This document shows, in pieces, positions 55,087 to 64,000 of a DNA stretch of 64,000 nt. Each line of letters begins with the position of its first letter. Position 1 is the stretch's first letter. Origin of the DNA: Micropterus salmoides (taxonomy: Eukaryota > Chordata > Actinopteri > Centrarchiformes > Centrarchidae). The stretch lies in contig NW_024044681.1 of the NCBI RefSeq assembly GCF_014851395.1, positions 4,525,933-4,589,932 of the forward strand. Reading direction: 5' to 3'. The position numbers and the translations under genes are program-made. The notes below the pieces were generated by a model. That model ran no database searches and was not told the DNA's origin. It saw only the letters and a list, made by a program, of their open reading frames with translations.

Positions 55087-58000
55087 GTAAAACTAAGACC
55101 AGATTTAACTAAAACCAGGTCTGAACTAAGCACAGCAGTTCCACAACGAGACCAGGAAGGTAAAACTAAGACCAGATTTAACTAAAACCAGGTCTGAACT
55201 AAGCACAGCAGTTCCACAACGAGACCAGGAAGGTAAAACTGAGACCGGATTTAACTAAAACCAGGTCTGAACTAAGCACAGCAGTTCCACAACGAGACCA
55301 GGAAGGTACAACAGAGACCGGATCTAAGTAAAACCAGGTCTAAACTAACCAAAGCAGTTCTGCAACTAAAACCAGGGCTGCACCCGAAAAATCTTTTTTG
55401 CTCAGGAAGGTTCTGACTGAGTGAAGTGAACTGGAAGTATTTCAGCGGCAGCCATGATGAGAGCTGTTCGGATTCTCTAGAAGCCGAGGAAAGGAGCCTC
55501 AATGCTTCCTTTCATATCTCCTTTAGCATAGGGTACACCGGACCATCCTTTATGAAAGGAAAGGAGAGAATGCCATCCCACAATTCCTTGCGGCGGCAAC
55601 GTTCTGAAACTCAAACGATAAAATCCATCAACCACATTTAGCAAAATCCTGCAACACAGACGCATTATGATACTTTAATAAGACACAGTTTCCTTCTTTC
55701 TTTTGGTTTGTTTGTAATCTGATACTGTTTCAACACCATTTTATGTTTCGGGTTGTTGAAATAAGCCGTTAAGTGTTTTCTACAATAAAAATAAACTCCA
55801 ACTATGACGGATAAAGGTGGTTGATCACGATGTAAGTTATCATTGGCTGTTAAGCCTTTTCTCTCTTCTGCCATAACTTGCTAATATGCATATATCTTAA
55901 ACTGGCAGCAGTAACTGAGACCTGTGGAGCGGTTTCTGGTCTTGTAACGTGATCAAAGTGAGGATGATGTTGCAGCGCGTAGCCTCACGTCCCTGCAGCC
56001 TTCAGCACATTAACTTTACTTCAGTCACAGATGCTGACACTCTCGCCTTCATAAAGGCAAAGATCCAGCTGGCGATCCAGGAGGCGTTTCCCACACACTG
56101 ATTTATTTGTGGCGTCCTGCCACATTATCAATGCTGATTTTCCATTGATTTTAAAATGGGTAAAATCGTATTTGATGACAGAGCTCCACGCAGCGCAAAT
56201 ATTCTCTCAGCATCTCTTCTCCCTCTCTCCCTCTCTGCCTCCCAGATCTAACTAAAACCAGGTCTAAACTAGGGCTGGACCCGAATATTAGAATATTCGA
56301 CCATTGGGCGCACACATTAGATTTTCAATTATGAGATTCAATTATTAAGGGTTTTTTTGCGCGCCTGACCTCCGCTGACAGCAGTGAACGCAACGCTCCA
56401 GTTCACATCAAAGGGGAAACTAAAAGAAGCCCTCAGCTGTGTGGGAGCACTTTAACCTGAGTGACGGCAGCAGGGTGGAAGTTATGCCATTTATAAATTT
56501 TACAACTGCTTAATTTCATTACAGATCAAAACAGTCAAATTCTTACATTCTAAAATTAATCAGTTTCAAACTGTAGGCTGGAAACAAACAGCAATTAAAG
56601 TTAAGAGAGAATTTTGCATAATTTGCAGATTTAGTTCCGCTACGGGAAACACCGCTCATCCTGTCTGCTCTCCGCCTGGACCCCGCCCCGCGAAACTATT
56701 CCTGGATTCTGCTCTGGACCTGCTGGATCAGACCCTCTCTGGACCCTCAGCTACGGTTCCCCCTGCTCTGCACAGCAGCCACCAACCCGGTTCGGCTTTG
56801 ATTATTCGCTCTTAATTTCTATCGAAGCTCAAAAATGACATTTGAGCAGCTCAAGTCTAAACTAACCAAAGCGGTTCCACAACCTGAAGGTACAACAGAG
56901 CCGGGACTGCATTGGTTAGTTTAGACCTGGTTTTAGTTAGATCCGGTCTCTGTTGTATCTAAAACCAGGTCTAGGGGGACAGGGGAAACTGTGGCTCAGG
57001 TGGGAGAGCGGTCGTCCAATTTTCAGAACAGTTTCGATCCCCATCTCCCCCAGTCAACATGTCAAAGTGACCTTGGTCAAGAAACTGAACCCCAGACTCT
57101 CCGTCACTGTGTAAAAGGTTGTGATGAGGTCTAAAGACTAGAAAGGTACAAGTACAGACCTTTTCCCACGTAGTCTTCGGTGTCTCATGACGGTTTGTGT
57201 CTTCTACAGGCGTGTGATGCGGAGGAGCGTGCGCGTGAGCGCGCTCAGGCGGCAGAGGTGAGGGTTGCCGGTCTGGAGCAAAGAGTCTCTGAACTGTCGG
57301 AGCTGCTGGGATCCTGTGAGAAGATGAGGCAGAGAGACCAGCAGACCGCTCAGAGGCTCAGGGACCGGATCCTGCAGCTCGATACGGAGAACAAAACGCT
57401 CGCCATCGCCGCCTCCAGCAGGACGACCTCTGACCTCGGCGTGGACGAGTCTCAGCTGGACGTCAGCTTGCTGAGGGACAAGCTGGAGAAGGTGAAGAAA
57501 CTGCTGCAGCTAGCGGCTCAGAGGAACCAGGACCAGAATATCCAGATCCAGAACCTCGTGGAGACCGAGGCTGAGCTCAGCGGAGACAAAGGCTCGGCGC
57601 TGTTCTACCAGCAGGAGCTGCGGCAGCTCAAGGACGAGTTTGAGCGCTACAAGCTGCGAGCGCAGGTGGTGTTGAAGAACAAGAACACCAAAGATGGCTG
57701 CCAGGCCAAGGAGCTGGAGGAGATCCGGGACCAGCTGTCAGAGCTGAAGGAGAAGTACATCAACCTGCGGATCCAGAGCGACGAGGCCGAGGCCCGACAC
57801 CGCCACGAGCTGGAGGAGCGGCAGCAGCAGGCGGCGGCGCTGCAGCAGACTCACAGACAGGAAGTGGAGAGGTTGGAGGCGCTGCACCGCGACGACCTGC
57901 TGCGCCTGGAGGCGGAGCTTCACAAACAGAGAGAGAGAACCATGGCGCTCCTGGACGAGAAAGACCAGGAGCTGGAGAGGCTGCGGACCGCCGCGCTCAG

Positions 58001-58484
58001 CTGCAGCAGCGACACGGACAAGATGGTCGCCGACGACCACGAGTCTGGCCCCGAGAGCGAGGGTGACATCATCAGCCAGGCCCTGCAGCGAGCGACGCCC
58101 AACGAGCCCACACTGCTGCTGTACGCCGAGCAGCTGGCCAGGAAGGAGGTGGAGGCGGCCGGCCTGCGGCGCCAGAAACACCGGCTGGAGGAGGACCTCC
58201 ACCAGCTGCAGGCGAGGCTGATCGCCAACGGAGAGCGACACGACGAGGAGGTGTACGAGCTGCGAGGACAACTCGACAAGCTGATCAGAGATCAGAGCAG
58301 AGAGGGCGCCAACATGGAGTACCTGAAGAACGTCATCTACAAGTTCCTGACACTGCAGGACGCCAGCGGGAGGCAGCAGACGCTCACCGCCATCCTGACC
58401 ATCCTGCACTTCAGCCCGCAGGAGAAACTCAGCGTCATGAGGCTGCAGGGGGCGACCTGGTGGACCGCCGGCAAGAGATCCTAA
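54433..58484 (+). CDS. gcc1: GCC1 (GCC88), C-terminal 642 residues
   Basis: Two exons joined in phase 0. GCC1 is a golgin: a peripheral trans-Golgi protein whose long coiled coil tethers endosome-derived vesicles and whose C-terminal GRIP domain binds Arl1-GTP. Visible here: TLTSALATVTQEKSRMEANF, long heptad-rich coiled coil, NKTLAIAASSR, FERYKLRAQVVLKNKNTKDG, NEPTLLLYAEQLARKEVE, and the GRIP segment with EYLKNVIYKFL and TLTAILTILHFSP, closing at WWTAGKRS. These are GCC1-specific. Human GCC1 has about 775 residues, so roughly the first 130 are missing. No exon with the expected N-terminus is seen upstream, where the 76-bp satellite and a gap lie. Confidence 0.95.
55062..55353 (+). repeat. 73-bp repeat duplicating the GCC1 splice donor
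   Basis: Units start at 55062, 55135, 55208 and 55281, exactly 73 bp apart; a decayed fifth follows near 55353. Each carries the last 25 bases of the exon (GCAGTTCCACAACGAGACC onward) plus 48 intronic bases. GT donors lie at 55087, 55160, 55233 and 55306, all after AGGAAG. Confidence 0.93.
55354..56973. repeat. GCC1 intron with scattered repeat fragments
   Basis: Contains GGGCTGCACCCGAA near 55376 and GGGCTGGACCCGAATATT near 56271, hAT-like starts, and further pieces of the 73-bp unit near 56246-56270 (direct), 56865 (direct) and 56911-56956 (inverted). No exon seen. Confidence 0.55.
56974..57120 (+). mobile_element. tRNA-derived SINE
   Basis: An A-box-like TGGCTCAGGTGGGAGAGC (56997) and a B-box-like GTTTCGATCCCC (57036) are followed by a body with CCTTGGTCAAGAAACTGAAC, a string of a common teleost SINE. 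It lies just upstream of the last GCC1 exon, sense strand. Confidence 0.75.
57210..58484 (+). CDS. gcc1: GCC1 last exon with GRIP domain
   Basis: 425 codons including TAA (58482-58484). Acceptor GTCTTCTACAG. Coiled coil to about 58290, then the GRIP domain at about 58300-58445 with the conserved Tyr in NMEYLKNVIYKF, needed for Arl1 binding in this family. Confidence 0.96.
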   Translation, partial: ACDAEERARERAQAAEVRVAGLEQRVSELSELLGSCEKMRQRDQQTAQRLRDRILQLDTENKTLAIAASSRTTSDLGVDESQLDVSLLRDKLEKVKKLLQLAAQRNQDQNIQIQNLVETEAELSGDKGSALFYQQELRQLKDEFERYKLRAQVVLKNKNTKDGCQAKELEEIRDQLSELKEKYINLRIQSDEAEARHRHELEERQQQAAALQQTHRQEVERLEALHRDDLLRLEAELHKQRERTMALLDEKDQELERLRTAALSCSSDTDKMVADDHESGPESEGDIISQALQRATPNEPTLLLYAEQLARKEVEAAGLRRQKHRLEEDLHQLQARLIANGERHDEEVYELRGQLDKLIRDQSREGANMEYLKNVIYKFLTLQDASGRQQTLTAILTILHFSPQEKLSVMRLQGATWWTAGKRS

Positions 58485-59045
58485 AACCCCTGAAGAAGAA
58501 TCTGTAGTTTCTTAAACCTCTGACAGGATGTTGATATGAAGGGGGCTGTAGTTTCCTGATGATCATGTGACGTTTAAATTCATAGAAAAACTTGATGAAG
58601 TTCGGTTTCTGTCAGCTGCTCCTGTATGAACAGCTGTGAGAAACTCAAATCACTCATGTATATTTTTGATTCCCTTGTTGAAATTAAACTTTTTCCTGCT
58701 TCACAAACTCAGTTTGGTTCATTTCAGGGATTCCACGTTGTTTTCTAGTCGAGGCAACATTTCATCTTTACTTTCAGATCAAAATGATTTTAACATCTGG
58801 GCCTTTCTTCAAGAGTCATAAAAAAGATATTTAATGAGCGTGACTCTGAGGCTCAGCTGAAAAAGTTCCTAATCCGATCACAATGCGTCATTCGGATCGC
58901 AGGACTTGTTAACATGCACCAGGAGAGATTCTATGTTGCAAAGGATTCCACAAACAAGACGTGGCGTGATACTCTTAATGTTCCATCACTGAGTTCAGCT
59001 GTGTTCTGTAGTCAGCAGAAATAAAATACAGTCATTTATCTTTTG
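58485..59045 (+). other. GCC1 3' UTR
   Basis: AT-rich, with AATAAA at 59020-59025 as the best poly(A) signal. Confidence 0.6.
59020..59025 (+). terminator. GCC1 poly(A) signal
   Basis: AATAAA, about 540 bp after the GCC1 stop. Confidence 0.55.
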
Positions 59046-59056
59046 AAGGCAGAACT

Positions 59057-59062
59057 TTTATT
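59057..59062 (-). terminator. dennd6b poly(A) signal
   Basis: AATAAA on the minus strand, about 150 bp after the dennd6b stop. Confidence 0.6.
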
Positions 59063-59214
59063 AAATTAGAATATTACAAATGTGTGAAAGCTGAAATGAA
59101 TGAAAACAAATGGTCTCAGCAACATTACATCCAAACGTTCCCCAAAAAACATCTGACAAGCTGCTGCGACACTGTGGGTCTGTACTGTATACATTCAGTG
59201 TATTTACTGTGTAC

Positions 59215-59337
59215 TTAGTGTGTACTCAGGACCGTCTGCAGGTCTCCAGGCAGCGTTCTGATGATGGAGTTTATAAAAGTATCCAGTTTGTTTAAAACTC
59301 CGTCCTTCACCTGCAGCTGCTGCCGTCGAGCTTTAAT
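59215..59337 (-). CDS. dennd6b: dennd6b last exon
   Basis: Encodes IKARRQQLQVKDGVLNKLDT and FINSIIRTLPGDLQTVLSTH, then TAA (59215-59217). The IIRTLPGDLQTVL end matches the family's C-terminus. Confidence 0.9.
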   Translation of the reverse strand: MKARRQQLQVKDGVLNKLDTFINSIIRTLPGDLQTVLSTH

Positions 59338-62300
59338 CTGAAAAAGTCAGAAACACACTTCCTGTCACTAGAATTAAAGGCTTCAGACGCGCCTGCGAGC
59401 TTTAATCTGAAAATCAAATGCACTTCCTGTTCCAGTCACTGGCATTAAAGGCTTCAGACGCGCCTGTAAGCTTTTATCTGAAAAACCTGGGTAAAAATGC
59501 GTCTCAGTATTTGAAAGCACATCTGATTAATGCGATGACACGTTACCTGATCGGCCGACTCACCTGTGTCATTACACAGGTGACCTCACAGTGTTAGTGA
59601 CAGGAAGCGTTGTTACTCTCTCTCCTCACTGGTTTTTATTCTGACTTTATGGTTTCAAACCTTTGACTTTTCTTTCAGATTCAGTTTCTGACTCTGATTC
59701 GCTCACCAGCTTCTCTCTGAGCTTCAGAACCAGGTCCACGATCTCCACCTCGGACTTGTCTTTGGTCCACCTCAGCAGGTCCTGGGGAGAACAGGGCACC
59801 AGGTTCACCAGGTGTTTACTGTCAACAGTGGTCTGATGGAGGGACTCACAGAGTCACAGATGTTTGTTGACAGTGAACAGCTGTTTAGTAGATGTTTACA
59901 TTCTAAAAGCTGTATGTTTACAGTAAACAGGGACTCACGGCGTCACAGATGACCTCCAGGTGAAGACTCTCCAGTTTCTGAGTCATCTCTTTATGTCGAT
60001 GACGATACCATCCATCAAAGTTGGGAGACCTGAAGAACTTCCTGTCGAGTTCAGAACAACAGAAATGAGTTCCTGAGAAGCGAAACAGGAAAAGACCTTT
60101 AAAACGTCCTGAACACACCTGAATGACTCACCTGTACAGTCCCATCCAATCACCTTTGAGCACTGACGTGAGCTGAGGCCCGGTGTGATCCAGAGTGGAC
60201 ATGAACTCTTCCTGACTGAAGGGTCGAACCTGAGGAGGAGTCTGAGCACACAGACAGAATCAACCAGGTGTCCCCCCCACACTGCTGACATCACAGGTGA
60301 TCCACTTCCTGTTACCTTCCACGGCGTCACCGATCTCTGCAGAGGCATCAGGCTCGCCATGTACCGCTCCTATCAGACAAGACACAGGGTTAAACTCAAT
60401 ACACAGATTTTCTGCTCTTTGATTGGACAAACTGGATCACGAGTCATCGTCACGACATGTAGTGAACAGAGCGATGTGATTGGCTGTTTCTCACCAGCGG
60501 AATGATGAAGCTCTGCGTGAGCTCTAACAGGTGTCTCCTTAGGATGGCGGTCTGGACCTCTGACGGTCTCTTCCTCTGGATCCCCTAAAGACACAAACAC
60601 GATTCTGTTTGACGATCAATCTTTACACATCTTCGTGTCAACAATCATTAATCTTTACACGTCTTCATGTCAACGATAACGATCAATAATCTTTACACGT
60701 CTTCGTGTCAACGATAACGATCAATAATCTTTACACGTCTTCATGTCAACGATAACGATCAATAATCTTTACACGTCTTCATGTCAACGATAACGATCAA
60801 TAATCGTTACACGTCTTCATGTCAACGATAACGATCAGTAATCTTTACACGTCTTCATGTCACCGATCAATAATCTTTACACGTCTTCATGTCAACGATA
60901 ACGATCATTAATCTTTACACGTCTTCATGTCAACGATCAATAATCTTTACACGTCTTCATGTCAACGATAACGATCAATAATCTTTACACGTCTTCATGT
61001 CAACGATAACGATCATTAATCTTTACACGTCTTCATGTCAACGATCAATAATCTTTACACGTCTTCATGTCAACGATAACGATCAATAATCGTTACACGT
61101 CTTCATGTCAACGATAACGATCAGTAATCTTTACACGTCTTCATGTCACCGATCAATAATCTTTACACGTCTTCATGTCAACGATAACGATCAATAATCT
61201 TTACACGTCTTCATGTCAACGATAACGATCATTAATCTTTACACGTCTTCATGTCAACAATCATTAATCTTTACACGTCTTCATGTCACCGATCAATAAT
61301 CTTTACACGTCTTCATGTCAACGATAACGATCATTAATCTTTACACGTCTTCATGTCAACGATCAATAATCTTTACACGTCTTCATGTCAACGATAACGA
61401 TCAATAATCTTTACACGTCTTCATGTCAACGATAACGATCAATAATCTTTACACGTCTTCATGTCAACGATCAATAATCTTTACACGTCTTAATCTTAAC
61501 ACGTGTCCGTGTCACCGATCAATAATCTTTACACGTCTTCATGTCAACGATAACGAAAAATAATCTTTACACGTCTTCATGTCAACGATAACGAAAAATA
61601 ATCTTTACACGTCTTCATGTCAACGATCAATAATCTTTACACGTCTTCATGTCAACGATAACGAAAAATAATCTTTACACGTCTTCGTGTCAACAATCAT
61701 TAATCTTTACACGTCTTCATGTCAACGATCAATAATCTTTACACGTCTTCATGTCAACGATCAATAATCTTTACACGTCTTCATGTCAACGATAACGATC
61801 AATAATCTTTACACGTCTTCATGTCAACGATAACGATCAATAATCTTTACACGTCTTCATGTCAACGATAACGATCAGTAATCTTTACACGTCTTCATGT
61901 CAACGATCAATAATCTTTACACGTCTTCATGTCAACGATAACGATCAATAATCTTTACACGTCTTCATGTCAACGATAACGATCATTAATCTTTACACGT
62001 CTTCATGTCAACGATCAATAATCTTTACACGTCTTCATGTCAACGATAACGATCAATAATCTTTACACGTCTTCATGTCAACGATAACGATCAATAATCT
62101 TTACACGTCTTCATGTCAACGATCAATAATCTTTACACGTCTTAATCTTAACACGTGTCCGTGTCACCGATCAATAATCTTTACACGTCTTCATGTCAAC
62201 GATAACGAAAAATAATCTTTACACGTCTTCATGTCAACGATAACGATCAGTAATCTTTACACGTCTTCATGTCAACGATCAATAATCTTTACACGTCTTC

Positions 62301-63926
62301 ATGTCAACGAAAAATAATCTTTACACGTCTTCATGTCAACGATAACGAAAAATAATCTTTACACGTCTTCATGTCAACGATCAATAATCTTTACACGTCT
62401 TCATGTCAACGAAAAATAATCTTTACACGTCTTCATGTCAACGATCAATAATCTTTACACGTCTTCATGTCAACGATAACGAAAAATAATCTTTACACGT
62501 CTTCGTGTCAACGATCAATAATCTTTACACGTCTTCATGTCAACGATCAATAATCTTTACACGTCTTCGTGTCAACGATCAATAATCTTTACACGTCTTC
62601 GTGTCAACGATCAATAATCTTTACATGTCTTCGTGTCAACGATCAATAATCTTTACACGTCTTCATGTCAACGATCATTAATCTTTACACGTCTTAATCT
62701 TAACACGTGTCCGTGTCACCGATCAATAATCTTAACACGTCTTCGTGTCAACGATCAATAATTTTTACACATCTTAATCTTTACACATCTTCATGTCAAC
62801 AATAACGATTAATAATCTTTACACGTCTTTGTGTCAACGATAACTATCAATAAACTTTACACGATAACGATCAATAACGATAAATAATCTTTACACGTCT
62901 TCATGTCAACGATCAATAATCTTTACACGTCCTCTTGTGGACGTTCGTTCACCTTTAGCAGCCGTTTGATCAGAACCTTGTCTTTGTGCAGGTACGTCCT
63001 GTACGCCGTGTAGATACCTGCAGACAGGAAGTCAGCATTTACCACAACAAAACAGGATGTTCTTCACAATAAAACAGGATGTTCTTCAGCATGAGACTGA
63101 GTTTAGAGTCAGGTGACCTGGTTTAGTGTCCAGGGTCTTCAGCTTGGACAATTTCTTCACCTTCACCTGTTTCGGTAAATCACCTGAAAGACATGAGACA
63201 GGTAAACAGGCGAGTCATCCCTGAGTCATCACCTCAGAACCGTCTCTTCTTACCTGCCATCCTGACGTCTCCCAGCCGGACCACGTGAGGCCAGTTCTGA
63301 AAAGTCTTAATGAAGAACGGATTGGTGACTCCCAGAACCACGTTAGGCCTGAGGAGGATAGGTGAGACAGGTGAGTGAGGACAGACAGAGAGACAGGGTG
63401 AGTGAGGACAGAGAGAGAGAGACAGGTGAGTCCAGTACTCACGGGGCCTGTGTTCTGGTGGTGAACTCTCTGAACTCGTTGTCGTGGACGGTGAAATACG
63501 GCCGGAAGTCGCAGCAAAACTTCAGAGGACTGATGGAGCTGAGAGACACAGTGTTACCACAGCAACAACAAACACACTGCTCTCTGATTGGCTGCCAGGA
63601 TTAAAGAGTGAGCAGCTTCGTCTGGATCAATGAAAACTCACAGCAGTCAGGTGACACCCCCCCCCCCCCCCGCGTTACTGACCAGCTGCTCGGTCATGTG
63701 ACCCTCTCTTGTTACTGAAGTAGAAATTGATCCGGTGTCTGCAGGTAAATTAACAGCTGATGAGATCGTTAATGATCTGGTTCCTGATTGGCTGTTCAGT
63801 TACCTGATGAGAGCCAGCACGGTCTCCGAGGAGACGGTGGGAGACGGCGCCATGACAACCAGCGGTTCCCCGAGCAACACGAGCTCCCAGAGCATCTGCA
63901 TGTGGACCAGGACGGACTGGAAACAC
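59215..63926 (-). CDS. dennd6b: dennd6b, C-terminal 332 residues
   Basis: Eleven exons on the minus strand join in one frame, all with GT-AG sites. DENND6 proteins are DENN-domain exchange factors; DENND6A is known to act on Rab14 in endosomal recycling. Diagnostic strings in order: HMQMLWELVLLGEPLVVMAP, GVTNPFFIKTFQNWPHVVR, KQVKVKKLSKLKTLDTKPG, RRHLLELTQSFIIPL, ERYMASLMPLQRSVTPWK, GPQLTSVLKGDWMGLYR, FFRSPNFDGWYRHRHKEM, VEIVDLVLKLREKL. MASLMPLQ, TPPQ and the WYRHRHKEM/KDKSEVE region fit DENND6B rather than DENND6A. The N-terminal half lies beyond 64000. Introns are short except one filled by a minisatellite. Confidence 0.95.
59707..59781 (-). CDS. dennd6b: dennd6b exon
   Basis: 25 codons, DLLRWTKDKSEVEIVDLV and LKLREKL. 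Donor CTG/GTGAGC; reading through gives a stop about 20 codons later, so the splice is preferred. Confidence 0.93.
59939..60041 (-). CDS. dennd6b: dennd6b exon
   Basis: Encodes KFFRSPNFDGWYRHRHKEMT and QKLESLHLEVICDA. Donor GCC/GTGAGT. Confidence 0.95.
60132..60241 (-). CDS. dennd6b: dennd6b exon
   Basis: Encodes TPPQVRPFSQEEFMSTLDH and TGPQLTSVLKGDWMGLYR. Donor ACAG/GTGAGT, phase 2. Confidence 0.95.
60316..60369 (-). CDS. dennd6b: dennd6b exon
   Basis: 54 bp encoding ERYMASLMPLQRSVTPWK, a DENND6B-type string. Donor AAG/GTAACA. Confidence 0.95.
60495..60584 (-). CDS. dennd6b: dennd6b exon
   Basis: Encodes GIQRKRPSEVQTAI and LRRHLLELTQSFIIPL. Acceptor GTGTCTTTAG, donor CTG/GTGAGA. Confidence 0.94.
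60601..62940. repeat. 38/32-bp minisatellite in dennd6b intron
   Basis: About 65 units with core AATCTTTACACGTCTTCATG followed by TCAACGATCAAT (32-bp form) or TCAACGATAACGATCAAT (38-bp form, a 6-bp ATAACG-type addition). Larger blocks recur, marked by CTTAATCTTAACACGTGTCC at about 61488, 62141 and 62692. The array fills nearly all of a 2.37-kb intron; the other visible introns are 69-348 bp. Confidence 0.95.
62953..63017 (-). CDS. dennd6b: dennd6b exon
   Basis: Encodes GIYTAYRTYLHKDKVLIKRL. Donor AAAG/GTGAAC. The following intron is the minisatellite-filled one. Confidence 0.9.
63118..63183 (-). CDS. dennd6b: dennd6b exon
   Basis: Encodes the basic GDLPKQVKVKKLSKLK and TLDTKPG. Acceptor TCTTTCAG, donor CCAG/GTCACC, a weaker donor. 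Confidence 0.9.
63254..63348 (-). CDS. dennd6b: dennd6b exon
   Basis: Encodes PNVVLGVTNPFFIKTF and QNWPHVVRLGDVRMAG. Donor GGCAG/GTAAGA. Confidence 0.93.
63443..63538 (-). CDS. dennd6b: dennd6b exon
   Basis: Encodes SISPLKFCCDFRPYFTVHD and NEFREFTTRTQAP. Donor CCCC/GTGAGT. Confidence 0.93.
63655..63671. repeat. Poly-C run
   Basis: About 16 C in a row inside a short dennd6b intron; length is likely unreliable in the assembly. Confidence 0.8.
63804..63926 (-). CDS. dennd6b: dennd6b exon (first in window)
   Basis: Encodes CFQSVLVHMQMLWELVLL and GEPLVVMAPSPTVSSETVLA, the core DENN segment. Acceptor AG at 63927-63928, donor CAG/GTAACT, phase 2. Confidence 0.93.
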
Positions 63927-64000
63927 CTGAGAGGTCAAAGGTCACAGGGAACAGGCTCAGTTCATAATTTATTCGTTTAAATTTTAATATTTATTCATTT

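Noticed and set aside
56974..57070. Possible tRNA gene
   Set aside because: A and B boxes are present, but there is no paired acceptor stem and a SINE body follows.
57180..57209. GCC1 translation start at 57180
   Set aside because: The ATG lies in the intron just before a good acceptor; the frame joins exon 54433-55086 in phase.
60601..62940. Possible CRISPR array
   Set aside because: Units abut without unique spacers and lie in a vertebrate intron.
59215..63926. DENND6A instead of DENND6B
   Set aside because: MASLMPLQ, TPPQ and the KDKSEVE/REKL region agree better with DENND6B; the assignment rests on recall, not a search.

Overview
The window looks like vertebrate nuclear DNA from a teleost fish. 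The support is split genes with GT-AG introns (many only 75-150 bp), vertebrate Golgi and antiviral proteins, and fish-type repeats: a Tc1 transposon, an L2-like LINE, hAT elements and a tRNA-derived SINE. It is a scaffold of four contigs joined by three runs of exactly 500 N (4385-4884, 30056-30555, 51001-51500), so distances and neighbours across those joins are not measured.

Left part (1-12400). Contig 1 (1-4384) is an inverted, near-identical copy of 7857-12398, including one exon of the PARP12-like gene. It most likely is the other haplotype placed beside the primary one; a true inverted duplication is the alternative. Just after the first gap lies the last exon of an unidentified plus-strand gene (5069-5128), then a 5'-truncated LINE on the minus strand.

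PARP12-like gene (7464-39956, plus strand). Eight exons can be joined in one frame to give 469 residues: CCCH zinc fingers and two WWE modules, then a stop with no ADP-ribosyltransferase domain. Its introns hold an 11/9-bp minisatellite, a 33-bp array, an hAT element with a Tc1 element nested inside (both target duplications visible), and a 19-kb array of about 890 copies of a 21-bp unit.

Middle (39957-54430). A 3' UTR with a poly(A) signal, dispersed fish repeats, a CpG-rich promoter-like block, a candidate signal-peptide exon, a 9-bp-type minisatellite, a 3.8-kb tetranucleotide array, a gap, and a 76-bp satellite.

Right part (54433-64000). Two exons give the C-terminal 642 residues of the Golgi golgin GCC1, ending in a GRIP domain; its N-terminal exon is not in the window. 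Convergent with it on the minus strand is dennd6b (11 exons visible, 5' part beyond the window). The two genes' poly(A) signals lie about 30 bp apart. GCC1 (trans-Golgi tethering) and DENND6B (DENN-type Rab exchange) both act in membrane traffic, but nothing here shows a functional link.

About half of the window is tandem repeat. Most long open frames are products of arrays whose period is a multiple of three and are not genes. I found no new coding system. The most notable items are the catalytic-domain-less PARP12-like gene, the 21-bp array with higher-order structure, the tandemly repeated splice donor in GCC1, and assembly faults at the gaps.
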